From positions 558,001-622,000 of the forward strand of contig NZ_CP066370.1 in assembly GCF_016406325.1 (NCBI RefSeq): a stretch of DNA of 64,000 nucleotides, read 5' to 3'. This stretch comes from Shewanella putrefaciens (lineage in GTDB: Bacteria > Pseudomonadota > Gammaproteobacteria > Enterobacterales > Shewanellaceae). Each line of letters begins with the position of its first letter. Positions within the stretch are counted from its first letter, which is position 1. The translations under genes and the position numbers were made by a program. Below, piece after piece: positions 48,229 through 57,124 of the stretch. Under the pieces are notes generated by a model that saw only the letters and a program-made list of their open reading frames with translations, did not search any database and was not told the origin of the DNA.

Positions 48229-48280
48229 GCGAAGTTGCCGTGGGGCGTTGGAATAAATTGCGTGAGTCCGGTCATGGATG
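48229..48280 (-). repeat. Partial copy of the flanking repeat (right inner)
   Basis: The stretch gaagttgccgtggggcg...aaattgcgtgagtccggtcatggatg parallels 48352-48402 of the full copy (gagttgctgcagggcg...aaattgcgtgagtcttgccatggatg). It corresponds to the inner end of the repeat only. The gap 48143-48682 is filled by this, the full copy and the fbp terminator. Confidence 0.7.
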
Positions 48281-48337
48281 AAAGATCGGACAGACACAAT
48301 TCTTTCTGAATTTACAGCCCATACAGTAGCGACAGGT

Positions 48338-48591
48338 GTTCACCCTCCCCTCGGAGTTGCTGCAGGGCGAATAGACAAATTGCGTGAGTCTTGCCATGGA
48401 TGGCAAGCTAGCTTTCGCAGGTGCAGGGATGCATCCTTCGGAAGCGGTAGCAAATTTGGCAATGAGCACAAGGGGTTTTCAACTCCGTTGGGGCGTCTTG
48501 GAGCATCCAAGGAGGATAGGACGAGCAGTCCTCCTTGGTCGGGTGTGGGGTGAAGCCCCACGACGTTAAACTTTCTCGGCCATAAGGCCGC
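48338..48591 (-). repeat. Right full copy of the ~250-bp inverted flanking repeat
   Basis: This is the reverse-complement partner of 46099-46350, with near-identical ends and a diverged middle. The 10-bp hairpin arms are at 48507-48516 and 48529-48538, and the gtgggg / ccccac hairpin is at about 48545-48561. Short ORFs seen across it on both strands arise from the repeat and are not believed to be genes. Confidence 0.88.
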
Positions 48592-48623
48592 ATTTAAAAA
48601 TGAATGTTGCATTCAGCGACAAC

Positions 48624-48651
48624 AAAAAAGCCACTATAATCAGTGGCTTTT
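48624..48651 (-). terminator. Terminator of fbp
   Basis: A 10-bp perfect stem (aaaagccact / agtggctttt) with a 6-nt loop and, on the minus strand, a T run. It lies about 35 nt beyond the fbp stop and marks the boundary between core DNA and the repeat-flanked insertion. Confidence 0.88.
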
Positions 48652-48682
48652 ATCATAAAAATCAGAATATAAGCGATTCGGC

Positions 48683-49723
48683 TTAGTCTAAACCAGGTTC
48701 TTCGCTGTAGTCTAAACCAGGTTCTTCGCTGTAGTCTAAACCAGGTTCTTCGCTGTAGTCTAAACCATGGTAGCTCAAACAAGCGTCAACTTCGTTGGCG
48801 CTGCCTAGGATAACCGCTACACGTTGGTGAATTTGAGTTGGTTGAATATCCAAAATGGTTTCATAACCCGTTGAGGCTTTACCGCCTGCTTGTTCGACTA
48901 AGAATGCCATTGGGTTGGCTTCGTACATCAAGCGCAGTTTGTGCGGTTTTTTCGGATCTTTATTATCTGTTGGGTAAGTGAAAATACCGCCACGGGATAA
49001 CACGCGGTGTACATCGCCGACCATGGCGGCAATCCAGCGCATGTTGAAGGATTTTTCGCGTGGGCCAATTTTGCCTAACAGTAAGTCGGCGATATAGGTT
49101 TGCATTGGCGCTTCCCAAAAACGCTGGTTTGACATGTTAATGGCAAATTCGGCGGTGTATGGGCTAATGCTCATGGCGGCATTCGTCAGTAAAAACTCAT
49201 TGGTTTCTGGGTGCAAAGTAAAGAGTTGCACGCCTTGGCCTGTGGTTAATGCCAGCATGGTCGATGGACCATAAAGTACATAACCTGCGGCTAACTGATT
49301 GCGGCCAGATTGTAAAAAGCTAGTTTCAGTTAACTCGCCAGCAGAGGCGGGCAGGATAGAGAAAATCGTGCCGACTAGCGAGTTGATATCGATGTTCGAT
49401 GAGCCATCTAAGGGATCGAAACACACCAGATATTGACCATTGGTGCTCACTTCCACCACATGATCTTCTTCTTCTGATGCTAAGCCGCGCACTGTTCCGT
49501 CGGCTTTGAGCGCATCTTTAAGCATATCGTTGGTGATGATATCCAGTTTTTTCTGTGTTTCACCTTGGACGTTTTCTTGCTCGGTCGCACCTAACACGCC
49601 TGCGAGCGCACCGTGGCGTACGGCATGGCTAATGGCTTTTGAGGTGTCGGCTAAGGTCAAAATCAGTTGCGAGAGAGAGTCGTTCACTGCCTGTGAGGTT
49701 AAGTGCTGGGCAAGAGTCTGCAT
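48683..49723 (-). CDS. fbp: Class I fructose-1,6-bisphosphatase with repeated C-terminal tail
   Basis: A 346-residue gluconeogenic enzyme that removes the 1-phosphate of fructose-1,6-bisphosphate. Metal-binding blocks are [11 protein letters not shown] and the signature [13 protein letters not shown]; other family blocks are YVLYGPSTM, and [23 protein letters not shown] near the sugar-binding site. The last about 28 residues are a tandem repeat of GLDYSEEP (three units plus GLD), encoded by 24-bp DNA repeats, making the protein about 16 residues longer than a one-unit tail. The start has a taggacc ribosome site. It is monocistronic, reading toward the insertion. Confidence 0.95.
   Translation of the reverse strand: MQTLAQHLTSQAVNDSLSQLILTLADTSKAISHAVRHGALAGVLGATEQENVQGETQKKLDIITNDMLKDALKADGTVRGLASEEEDHVVEVSTNGQYLVCFDPLDGSSNIDINSLVGTIFSILPASAGELTETSFLQSGRNQLAAGYVLYGPSTMLALTTGQGVQLFTLHPETNEFLLTNAAMSISPYTAEFAINMSNQRFWEAPMQTYIADLLLGKIGPREKSFNMRWIAAMVGDVHRVLSRGGIFTYPTDNKDPKKPHKLRLMYEANPMAFLVEQAGGKASTGYETILDIQPTQIHQRVAVILGSANEVDACLSYHGLDYSEEPGLDYSEEPGLDYSEEPGLD
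48686..48767 (-). repeat. 24-bp in-frame tandem repeat at the 3' end of fbp
   Basis: Three exact copies of a 24-bp unit (48686-48709, 48710-48733, 48734-48757) plus 10 bp of a fourth. The unit encodes GLDYSEEP and keeps the reading frame, ending just before the stop codon. Confidence 0.97.
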
Positions 49724-50027
49724 GTTAGGTCCTTTAGGGGTTCAACAATGAGGTCAATTTGGTTATTTGCCGCGAATGATAACTCAGTTAGTCGACAATT
49801 TCAGCGATGTTACTGTGGGTTTTAATGAATTTAGAGCGTTGCGGTTATCTGTTAATGCGAAACTGTGTTTATCATCTTGATGATTTGGCTGAGTTGTGGG
49901 TGTTTTGTTCGCCAGTTAATTTGTATCTGTATATTGCCCGCGCTTTTTATTTAGGCTTTGCCTCTGGCACAATGGCGGCAGTTTTTTAATCGCCGTCTTA
50001 AGGCGAATATGCTTCCAAGGAATAATA
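49724..50027. other. Divergent gap between fbp and the DPP-IV-like gene
   Basis: It presumably carries both promoters. A 60-codon frame (49807-49989) lacks a ribosome site and is not believed. No strong repeat or hairpin was seen. Confidence 0.4.
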
Positions 50028-52310
50028 ATGACTAAAAATGGGTTAGCTTCCTCCCTACGCGCCGTGAAATTGGGCGCCTCATCCCTATTAATAGCGAGTC
50101 AAATGGTTATGGTTTCAATATCGCCGAGTTATGCCCTCGAAGGCGGCAAACTGCCCCTCACCATTGAGCGGATGAATGCTTCGCCCGCATTAGCGGGCAC
50201 CAGTCCCCGAGGTTTAAAATTATCTCCCGATGGTCAGCACGTGACTTATCTTGCAGGGCGTAAGGATAACCAAAACTTTTACGATCTGTGGCAAATGGAT
50301 GTTAAAACAGGAAAATCTAGCTTGTTGCTGAGCGCCGATAAGCTGGCGAGCAATGAGTTATCCGATGAAGAAAAGGCACGCCGCGAGCGCCAACGTATTT
50401 ATGGCGAAGGCATTATGGAATATTTCTGGGCTGACGATAGCAAGGCGCTATTGATCCCTGCCTCGGGCAATTTGTATTACTTCTCCTTGGTCGATAATCG
50501 TGTGAGTCAACTTTCGATTGGTGAAGGTTTTGCTACCGATGCCCGCTTATCACCTAAGGGCAATTTTGTGTCTTTTGTGCGGGATCAAAATTTGTATGTG
50601 CTCGATCTTGCAACTAAAAAGCTTGAGGCCATGACCACTGACGGTGGTGGGGCGATTAAAAATGCCATGGCAGAATTTGTGGCTCAAGAAGAAATGGATC
50701 GCATGACGGGCTACTGGTGGGCACCCGATGAATCGGCTATCGCTTTTACGCGAATAGATGAATCTGGCGTTGAGTTAGTCACCCGTAATGAAATCTATGC
50801 CGATGGCATTAAACTCACCGAACAGCGCTATCCCTATGCGGGCAAAAACAACGTCGACATTGCATTAGGTGTGGTCACGCTAAAAGATAAGGCTATCAAT
50901 TGGGTGACCTTAAATGATGATAAGAGCAAAGACATTTACCTGCCGCGGGTTAATTGGTTGCCCGACAGTAGACATTTATCGTTTCAGTGGCAGAGCCGCG
51001 ATCAACATAAGCTTGATTTGCAGTTAGTGGCATTAGATGCGCTGACCAAGCCGAAAACGTTAGTCAAAGAGCGAAGCGAGGCATGGGTTAATCTTAACAA
51101 TGACTTGCACTTTTTAAAGCAGCAATCGGCTTTTATTTGGGCCTCGGAGCGCGATGGCTTTAATCATCTGTACCTTTTTGACTTAAAAGGCAAACTTAAG
51201 ACGCAATTGACTAAAGGTGAGTGGGCTGTCGATAAGCTGGAATATGTCGATGAAACCGCAGGTTGGGTGTATTTCACTGGCCGTAAAGATACGCCAATCG
51301 AGAAACAACTGTATCGCGTGCCGTTAGCGGGCGGCAAGATTGAACGAGTGAGTACAGCGGCGGGTATGCATGAGCCTGTATTTGCCGACAATCAAAGCGT
51401 GTATCTGGATTATTTCAATAGCTTATCTCAGCCACCGCAGATTAGTTTACACGGTGACAAGGGCCAGCATTTAGCGTGGGTTGAGCAAAACCAAGTCAAA
51501 GCGGGTCATCCTTTATATGACTATGTGGGACTTTGGCAACTGCCTGAGTTTAAAGAGCTTAAAGCCGAAGATGGCCAAATCTTGCAAACACGCCTATTTA
51601 AACCGGTTCCCTTCTATGCGGGTAAAAAGTACCCCGTGGTTGTGCGGGTTTATGGTGGCCCACATGCGCAATTAGTGACCAATAGCTGGAGTGAGCAGGA
51701 TTACTTTACCCAGTACTTAGTTCAGCAAGGTTATGTGGTATTTCAACTGGATAACCGCGGTAGTGCCCACAGAGGCACCAAGTTCGAGCAAGTGATTTAC
51801 CGTCATTTGGGCGAAGCTGAAGTCAATGATCAAAAAGTGGGAGTGGACTATTTACGGAGTCTGCCCTTTGTCGATGCCGATAATGTGGCGATTTACGGCC
51901 ACAGCTACGGCGGTTATATGGCTTTAATGAGTCTATTTAAGGCGCCGGATTACTTTAAAGCCGCGATTTCGGGTGCACCTGTAACCGACTGGCGTTTATA
52001 TGATACCCATTACACTGAGCGTTACTTAGATCATCCTGAGAATAATGAAACGGGATATGAAGCCAGTAGCGTATTCCCCTATGTGAAAAACTATCAATCG
52101 GGACTCTTGATGTACCACGGCATGGCTGATGATAACGTCTTGTTTGAAAACAGCACTCGCGTCTATAAGGCATTGCAGGATGAAGGTAAATTATTTCAGA
52201 TGATCGATTATCCGGGATCTAAACACTCAATGCGTGGCGAAAAAGTGCGTAATCACTTATATCGCTCGCTGGCGGATTTCCTCGATAGACAGTTAAAAAG
52301 CGGAAAGTAG
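50028..52310 (+). CDS. Dipeptidyl peptidase IV-like S9 peptidase
   Basis: A 760-residue exported serine peptidase. A signal peptide (about 1-35, ending PSYA) is followed by a beta-propeller (to about 510) containing the DPP-IV hallmark AQEEMDRMTGYWWAPDES, whose Glu pair binds the substrate N-terminus. The hydrolase domain has nucleophile GHSYGGYM, acid ADDNVLF and a catalytic His in SKHSM. It should release Xaa-Pro dipeptides from peptide N-termini in the periplasm. A ccaaggaat ribosome site precedes the ATG. A bidirectional terminator follows; it is transcribed alone. Confidence 0.93.
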   Translation: MTKNGLASSLRAVKLGASSLLIASQMVMVSISPSYALEGGKLPLTIERMNASPALAGTSPRGLKLSPDGQHVTYLAGRKDNQNFYDLWQMDVKTGKSSLLLSADKLASNELSDEEKARRERQRIYGEGIMEYFWADDSKALLIPASGNLYYFSLVDNRVSQLSIGEGFATDARLSPKGNFVSFVRDQNLYVLDLATKKLEAMTTDGGGAIKNAMAEFVAQEEMDRMTGYWWAPDESAIAFTRIDESGVELVTRNEIYADGIKLTEQRYPYAGKNNVDIALGVVTLKDKAINWVTLNDDKSKDIYLPRVNWLPDSRHLSFQWQSRDQHKLDLQLVALDALTKPKTLVKERSEAWVNLNNDLHFLKQQSAFIWASERDGFNHLYLFDLKGKLKTQLTKGEWAVDKLEYVDETAGWVYFTGRKDTPIEKQLYRVPLAGGKIERVSTAAGMHEPVFADNQSVYLDYFNSLSQPPQISLHGDKGQHLAWVEQNQVKAGHPLYDYVGLWQLPEFKELKAEDGQILQTRLFKPVPFYAGKKYPVVVRVYGGPHAQLVTNSWSEQDYFTQYLVQQGYVVFQLDNRGSAHRGTKFEQVIYRHLGEAEVNDQKVGVDYLRSLPFVDADNVAIYGHSYGGYMALMSLFKAPDYFKAAISGAPVTDWRLYDTHYTERYLDHPENNETGYEASSVFPYVKNYQSGLLMYHGMADDNVLFENSTRVYKALQDEGKLFQMIDYPGSKHSMRGEKVRNHLYRSLADFLDRQLKSGK

Positions 52311-52317
52311 CATGCAT

Positions 52318-52348
52318 AAAAAAACCAGATCCTATGATCTGGTTTTTT
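52318..52348 (+). terminator. Bidirectional terminator between DPP-IV-like gene and arcA
   Basis: An 8-bp GC-containing core (accagatc / gatctggt) extended by A and T runs, with a 4-nt loop. It serves both convergent genes. Confidence 0.92.
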
Positions 52349-52374
52349 ATGGCGTTTAAACGGTAAGTCGCAGA

Positions 52375-53091
52375 TTAGTCTTCTAAATTACCGCAAAAAC
52401 GATAGCCTTCACCGTGAATGGTTGCGATGATTTCTGGCGTATCTGGTAAGCTTTCGAAATGCTTACGGATACGACGGATAGTCACGTCAACAGTACGGTC
52501 ATGTGGCTTTAACTCACGGCCAGTCATCTTCATCAGCAGATCAGCACGAGTTAAGATTTTGCCTGGGTTTTCAACAAAGTGCAGCATAGCGCGGAATTCG
52601 CTACGTGGCAGTTTGTAAGATTCACCCTGTGGGCTTACGAGAGAACGGCTGTTGATCTCTAAGCTCCAATCGTTGAAACGGTAGTATTCGACAGAGCTCT
52701 TTTCTTCGACTTCATTGCCAGCGCTATTAACACGAGTCAGAAGGTTACGAGCACGAATCGTCAATTCACGTGGGTTGAACGGCTTGGTAATATAATCGTC
52801 CGCGCCAATTTCAAGTCCAAGGATTTTGTCGACTTCGTTATCACGACCTGTCAGGAAGATTAGGCCGATGTTGTTGATTTCACGCAGTTCACGTGCCAAC
52901 AACAGACCATTTTTACCTGGTAGGTTAATGTCCATCACCACCAAGTTAATTTTGTTTTCTTGCATAGCCTTATGCATTTCTGCGCCATCATTGGCCTCAG
53001 TTACCACATACCCTTCTGCCTCGAAAATACTTCTCAGCGTGTTACGGGTAACGGCTTCATCTTCAACGATCAGAATGTGCGGATTTTGCAT
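52375..53091 (-). CDS. arcA: Aerobic respiration control response regulator ArcA
   Basis: A 238-residue OmpR-family regulator very similar to ArcA. The receiver domain has Glu10/Asp11, phospho-acceptor Asp54 in [13 protein letters not shown] and Lys in TKPFNPREL. The DNA-binding winged helix includes [51 protein letters not shown] sequence (about 180-225). ArcA adjusts respiratory and central metabolism to oxygen supply; in Shewanella it is known to work with an HptA/ArcS-type phosphorelay. It reads leftwards from a 583-bp regulatory region. Confidence 0.96.
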   Translation of the reverse strand: MQNPHILIVEDEAVTRNTLRSIFEAEGYVVTEANDGAEMHKAMQENKINLVVMDINLPGKNGLLLARELREINNIGLIFLTGRDNEVDKILGLEIGADDYITKPFNPRELTIRARNLLTRVNSAGNEVEEKSSVEYYRFNDWSLEINSRSLVSPQGESYKLPRSEFRAMLHFVENPGKILTRADLLMKMTGRELKPHDRTVDVTIRRIRKHFESLPDTPEIIATIHGEGYRFCGNLED

Positions 53092-53674
53092 GTTATTTAC
53101 CTAAATTTTAATCAATTCTATTCTAACCATAAGTGCCTCTTACATCGGGCTCTTATATTCATAAAAATGTTGATACTTCCTTGAACTGCTGTGCTTCTAA
53201 AGGAAAGATCTTCACTGCGACATATCAGGATGTATATAAAGTGCACGTTTAAAGTGTAATACGATAAAACGTAACAAGTATCAACTTCGATAAGCAATAG
53301 TTAGAAATAGTTCCTTAACTATTGTTTTTTTTAATGTTTAAATGATAAATCAAATGTAGAACACATTTTAAACAGATGTCTAGCCGACGTTGTTATCCCC
53401 AAAGAACAACATAACAAACAGTATTAAACACTAGGCAATCTTAAGCCGTTGTTCAACTAGGCCAGTGATGTCATTGTACTCGTTTTAGGCATTTGTTAAC
53501 AAATGAAATGTTAACAAATTTCAAGCTAAGGGCGATATTTACCATGATATTTACTTTACTTATTGATTAGTATAACTAATGTATTTTTAATTCTTGTGAG
53601 CCAGTTCACGCCTCTTTGGATTTTACAATCACTCTGCTACACTAACTCGGGTTCATTTTTCGACTAGACTACCA
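53092..53674. promoter_or_regulatory. Divergent arcA / DUF3293 regulatory region
   Basis: This unusually long, A/T-rich gap contains two direct copies of tgttaacaaat at 53494-53504 and 53509-53519, each with the GTTAAC palindrome. They resemble pieces of ArcA binding sites (GTTAA direct repeats), but the 15-bp period differs from the 11-bp period of the known ArcA motif. A near-consensus CRP site lies at 53595-53610. No credible ORF was seen. Confidence 0.5.
53595..53610 (+). promoter_or_regulatory. CRP-like site upstream of the DUF3293 gene
   Basis: TGTGA-gccagt-TCACG matches the CRP consensus TGTGA-N6-TCACA at nine of ten conserved bases. It lies 65 bp before the DUF3293 start codon, a typical activation distance if the leader is short. 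Confidence 0.55.
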
Positions 53675-54109
53675 ATGGACAATACAACTCAAGACCTGTG
53701 GCAGTGTTACCAAACACCATTATTTTTGCTGACTCAAGCATTATCCTGTGATTTTCCCTTTGCCGTAATTACCGCCCATAATCCTGCTTCAAAACGTTTT
53801 TCTCCCAGCAAGAACCGCTTACTCGATAGACAACTTCTCCGCGATATTGAATCACTTAGCAGTCCTTATAGGGCATTAGTCGGTGCAGCTCCTGATTTAT
53901 CCTATATGGAAAAAAGCTGGGCTGTGTTTATCGATAGAACCATGGCGCTACAATTAGGCAAGAAATTTAATCAATATGCCATTTACATGGTTGAGCAGGG
54001 TTGTGTGAGTTTAGTGCCTTGCACATTAGCGGGATACGATGAAGTTTGTTTAGGTAAATTTAGTGATTATGTGCAATTAGTGTATGAGTTGCCTGATTTG
54101 AACACTTAA
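53675..54109 (+). CDS. DUF3293 family protein
   Basis: A 144-residue cytoplasmic protein. The block FAVITAHNPASKRFSPSKNRLLDRQLLRDI and the following PDLSYMEKSWAVF segment match the DUF3293 family as I recall it. Function is unknown. No strong ribosome site is evident (the A/C-rich gactagacta precedes the ATG). A CRP-like site lies upstream. It is separated from lysC by the lysine riboswitch region. Confidence 0.65.
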   Translation: MDNTTQDLWQCYQTPLFLLTQALSCDFPFAVITAHNPASKRFSPSKNRLLDRQLLRDIESLSSPYRALVGAAPDLSYMEKSWAVFIDRTMALQLGKKFNQYAIYMVEQGCVSLVPCTLAGYDEVCLGKFSDYVQLVYELPDLNT

Positions 54110-54211
54110 TCTCACACTTAGTCTCAGTTAATTTGTTTATTTGATATGAAATTAGCATTGACTTCATTAGGGGTTTATTGCTACTTTTTTCGTCCCTTTC
54201 CGTGGAAAGGA

Positions 54212-54381
54212 ACAGAAGAGGAGCGTTAACTAGGTAGTCGGTCTGAGGAGCACAAACTCCAACGATGACAGATGAGGGAGATTAACGCCGAGGCATAGAT
54301 ATGGTTGCTGCGTGTTTATGTCGGTCGTTCAGGCTGAATCCTGACGATTGTCACCTGTAATTGGTGGAGAGCTTCTGGTGA
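54212..54381 (+). promoter_or_regulatory. Lysine riboswitch
   Basis: The leader of lysC matches the lysine (L-box) riboswitch: cagaagaggagcgtt at the 5' end, ctgaggagcacaaactcc, atgagggagattaacgccgagg, the ggctgaatcctgacgattgtcacc block and the closing ggtggagagcttctgg; P1 pairs cagaag with cttctg. Order and spacing parallel the E. coli lysC element. Lysine binding should lower aspartokinase expression. The expression platform lies in 54382-54525; whether it ends transcription or hides the ggagg site is not clear. This element explains most of the 423-bp gap before lysC. Confidence 0.92.
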
Positions 54382-54532
54382 CGATTGCTGTTTCCCTTCT
54401 ATTGGGGTGCGTTATCATTGAGCACCAGGCTCTTCGAACGTCGTTAGTTCGGAGTGTGATCATGTTAGTTAATCAATATCTTATTCAATCTGTTGTCGTC
54501 GCTTATCCTGCGTATTTTGCGGAGGTGAGCTA

Positions 54533-55888
54533 ATGTCCCTTGTTGTCGCAAAATTTGGTGGAACTTCCGTTGCTGACTATGGTGCGATGAATCGCTGTGC
54601 CGATATAGTGTTAGCAAATCCTGATTGCCGTTTAGTTGTGGTCAGTGCCTCGAGCGGTGTGACGAATTTATTGGTTGAATTAACGCAAGAAGCGATAACC
54701 GATGATGCGCGTCTACAACGATTAAAACAAATTGCCCAAATTCAATATGCTATCTTAGATAAACTCGGTCGCCCTAACGATGTGGCCGCTGCATTAGATA
54801 AATTATTGAGTCGGATGGCGCTACTCAGTGAAGCTTTAGTTTCCGTTCGCAGCAAAGCGACCATAGATGAGTTGCTATCGCTGGGAGAGCAATGTTCTTC
54901 TGCCTTATTTTCAGCGGTATTGCGTGAAAAAGGGGCAAACTCCAGTGCTTTTGATGTACGTAAAGTACTGCGTACTGATAGCCACTTTGGCCGTGCCGAA
55001 CCTCAGGTTGAACAGATTGCAACCCTATCGCACGACTATTTACAACCGCTACTTGTAGAGCAAGTCATTGTGACCCAAGGTTTTATCGGCGCCGATGAAG
55101 CGGGGCAAACAACAACGCTTGGCCGCGGTGGTAGCGATTATTCGGCAGCTTTGTTAGCCGAGGCTCTGCGTGCATCGGCGGTGGAGATTTGGACCGATGT
55201 CGCAGGCATTTATACGACCGATCCACGCCTTGCGCCAAATGCCCATCCTATTGCCGAGATCAGTTTTAATGAAGCCGCTGAAATGGCGACCTTTGGCGCC
55301 AAAGTATTACATCCTGCCACTATTCTTCCAGCCGTTCGTCAGCAAATTCAAGTATTTGTTGGCTCGAGTAAAGAACCCGAGAAAGGCGGGACTTGGATCC
55401 GTCATCAAGTGGAAGATGCGCCAGTGTTCCGCGCTGTGGCACTGCGACGCGATCAAACTCTGTTAAATCTTCACAGCTTGCAAATGCTACATGCCCAAGG
55501 CTTTTTAGCGGAAACCTTTGCAACGCTTGCAAGGCATAAGATCAGTGTGGACTTAATCACCACTTCGGAAGTGAACGTATCACTAACCCTCGATAAAACG
55601 GGCTCAGACTCGAGTGGTCAAGGCTTGTTGAGTGAGGCACTGCTGCAAGAATTATCACAACATTGCCGAGTGCGTGTTGAAGACGGTTTAGCTTTAGTGG
55701 CAATTATTGGTAACCGTATTGCGACCACGCCGGGCATTTGTCGCCGTGTGTTTGAAGTGCTAGAACCCCACAATGTGCGCATGATCTGCCAAGGTGCGAG
55801 TCCACATAATTTATGCGTGTTAGTGGCAGAATCGGAAGCGGCTCAGGTGGTAAAAGCATTACATGAAAATTTATTCGAAGCTGCTTGA
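54533..55888 (+). CDS. lysC: Lysine-sensitive aspartokinase III
   Basis: A 451-residue monofunctional aspartate kinase. The kinase domain opens with VVAKFGGTSVADYGAM and contains TLGRGGSDYSAALLAEAL; two ACT domains at the C-terminus (about 305-450) include FLAETFATLARHKISVDLITTSEVNVSLTL and ALVAIIGNRIATTPGI. It makes beta-aspartyl phosphate, the entry to lysine, threonine and methionine. Length and the riboswitch upstream identify it as LysC rather than ThrA or MetL. A ggaggtgagct site precedes the ATG. A bidirectional terminator follows. Confidence 0.95.
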   Translation: MSLVVAKFGGTSVADYGAMNRCADIVLANPDCRLVVVSASSGVTNLLVELTQEAITDDARLQRLKQIAQIQYAILDKLGRPNDVAAALDKLLSRMALLSEALVSVRSKATIDELLSLGEQCSSALFSAVLREKGANSSAFDVRKVLRTDSHFGRAEPQVEQIATLSHDYLQPLLVEQVIVTQGFIGADEAGQTTTLGRGGSDYSAALLAEALRASAVEIWTDVAGIYTTDPRLAPNAHPIAEISFNEAAEMATFGAKVLHPATILPAVRQQIQVFVGSSKEPEKGGTWIRHQVEDAPVFRAVALRRDQTLLNLHSLQMLHAQGFLAETFATLARHKISVDLITTSEVNVSLTLDKTGSDSSGQGLLSEALLQELSQHCRVRVEDGLALVAIIGNRIATTPGICRRVFEVLEPHNVRMICQGASPHNLCVLVAESEAAQVVKALHENLFEAA

Positions 55889-55923
55889 TCTGTAGCCAAG
55901 GCTTAAAGTGATTTTGCAAACAT

Positions 55924-55957
55924 AAAAACGCCAATCTAAAGGGATTGGCGTTTTTAT
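55924..55957 (+). terminator. Bidirectional terminator between lysC and zntB
   Basis: A 13-bp perfect stem (aaaaacgccaatc / gattggcgttttt) with a 6-nt loop and continuing T tract. It serves both convergent genes. Confidence 0.93.
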
Positions 55958-55967
55958 TTTGCGATGA

Positions 55968-56960
55968 TTATAGCCATTTAAATCGGTAAAAAAGTGCCAT
56001 TTGCAGAGCAACAAGGGATACCAATATGCCGCAGAAGGTGGCAAAGGCCCAAGTGTCTTCTGCCCCAGGAATACCACCAATATTGACTCCCAACAAACCC
56101 GTTAAAAAGCCTAGCGGTAAGAAGATTGCCGATACTAATGATAGGAAATATAAGCGTTTATTGAGTTGTTCTGATTGCTGACTGAGCAATTCTTCTTGAG
56201 TCACATTCGCCCTATCGCGCAGGGCATCGAGATCTTCAATGGTACGGATTAGTTTATCGTTGATTTCCCTTAGTTTAAGCCGTTCTGGATCGTTAAGTAG
56301 GGTAAATTGATCGGAGAGCATTTTAGTGAATGCTTCTCTTTGTGGCGCTAAATAGCGGCGAATTGCGACCGTTTGACGGCGTAACTCGGCGATATCGGTA
56401 CGCAGATCCTTCACATTGCCTGAAACGACTTGTTCTTCTAATTCAGAAAGTTGTTCTTCTAATTTATCGATAAACTCGACCTTTCGATTGGTGAGTCTCT
56501 CACAGATTGCGACAATAAAATCCCCCGTAGTCGTCGGCCCTACACCTTCTTTGATAAGTTCTGCCACATCTTTTACCGATTGTAATTCACGGTCGCAGGT
56601 TGAAATAATCCTTTGCTTATCGGCGTAGATGCGTATGGCAACCATATCCTCTGGGGCTGAATTGGGGTTTAAGTTTACGCCACGCAGTGCTAACAGTACT
56701 CCCTCTCCAGCCAGTACGGCTCTTGGTCGGGTATCCTGTGCGAGTAGCGCATCGGTTTCTACTTTATTGAGGCCACTATTGATGACCCAATGACGCGCCT
56801 TCTTGTGGCGATAACGCAGATGTAGCCAGAGTAGGCCATCCTTTGGATCCCAAGCATCAAGTTGTTCAGGGCTTAAGCTTGAGCCTGCTTGGGCGCCGCT
56901 AAGCACTAAACTATAGATAAATCCATCATGCATATGTTTTCCAATTACTTTCTCAATCAT
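55968..56960 (-). CDS. zntB: CorA-family zinc transporter ZntB
   Basis: A 330-residue member of the CorA superfamily. The long cytoplasmic domain (1-265) is followed by two transmembrane helices with the pore motif GVN in LLGVNIGGIPGAEDTW, the exact form seen in ZntB rather than CorA's GMN. It transports zinc across the inner membrane. A second in-frame ATG at 56933 (MHDGFIYSL) has a better ggaaaacat spacing and may be the true start. It is monocistronic. Confidence 0.88.
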   Translation of the reverse strand: MIEKVIGKHMHDGFIYSLVLSGAQAGSSLSPEQLDAWDPKDGLLWLHLRYRHKKARHWVINSGLNKVETDALLAQDTRPRAVLAGEGVLLALRGVNLNPNSAPEDMVAIRIYADKQRIISTCDRELQSVKDVAELIKEGVGPTTTGDFIVAICERLTNRKVEFIDKLEEQLSELEEQVVSGNVKDLRTDIAELRRQTVAIRRYLAPQREAFTKMLSDQFTLLNDPERLKLREINDKLIRTIEDLDALRDRANVTQEELLSQQSEQLNKRLYFLSLVSAIFLPLGFLTGLLGVNIGGIPGAEDTWAFATFCGILVSLVALQMALFYRFKWL

Positions 56961-57124
56961 TTATTCAAGCTAACTGATTTTGTTCTAAAAATGAAGTCTG
57001 TCGCTCGCAATGCTAATCAAGGGATATTTGAATAAGTTCAAGGCAGCTACGCTGTTACTCAAGCAACTTGTCCCATGTTAAGTTAAAATTAGCCTTAAGT
57101 GAGTTAGTGCAAAGAGAACCTAAA

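Noticed and set aside
48278..48612. Several overlapping ORFs of 61-91 codons in the right flanking repeat
   Set aside because: They occur on both strands in several frames over the same repeat DNA, with no ribosome sites, so they reflect the open nature of the repeat.
48686..48767. Short regular repeats considered as a CRISPR array
   Set aside because: The copies are directly adjacent without spacers and lie in frame inside the fbp coding sequence.
49807..49989. 60-codon ORF between fbp and the DPP-IV-like gene
   Set aside because: No ribosome site, Leu/Cys-rich composition typical of translated non-coding DNA, and it occupies the expected divergent promoter region.
54348..54533. 61-codon ORF running into lysC
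   Set aside because: It begins inside the lysine riboswitch and is explained by that RNA and its expression platform; an attenuation peptide is not part of the L-box mechanism.
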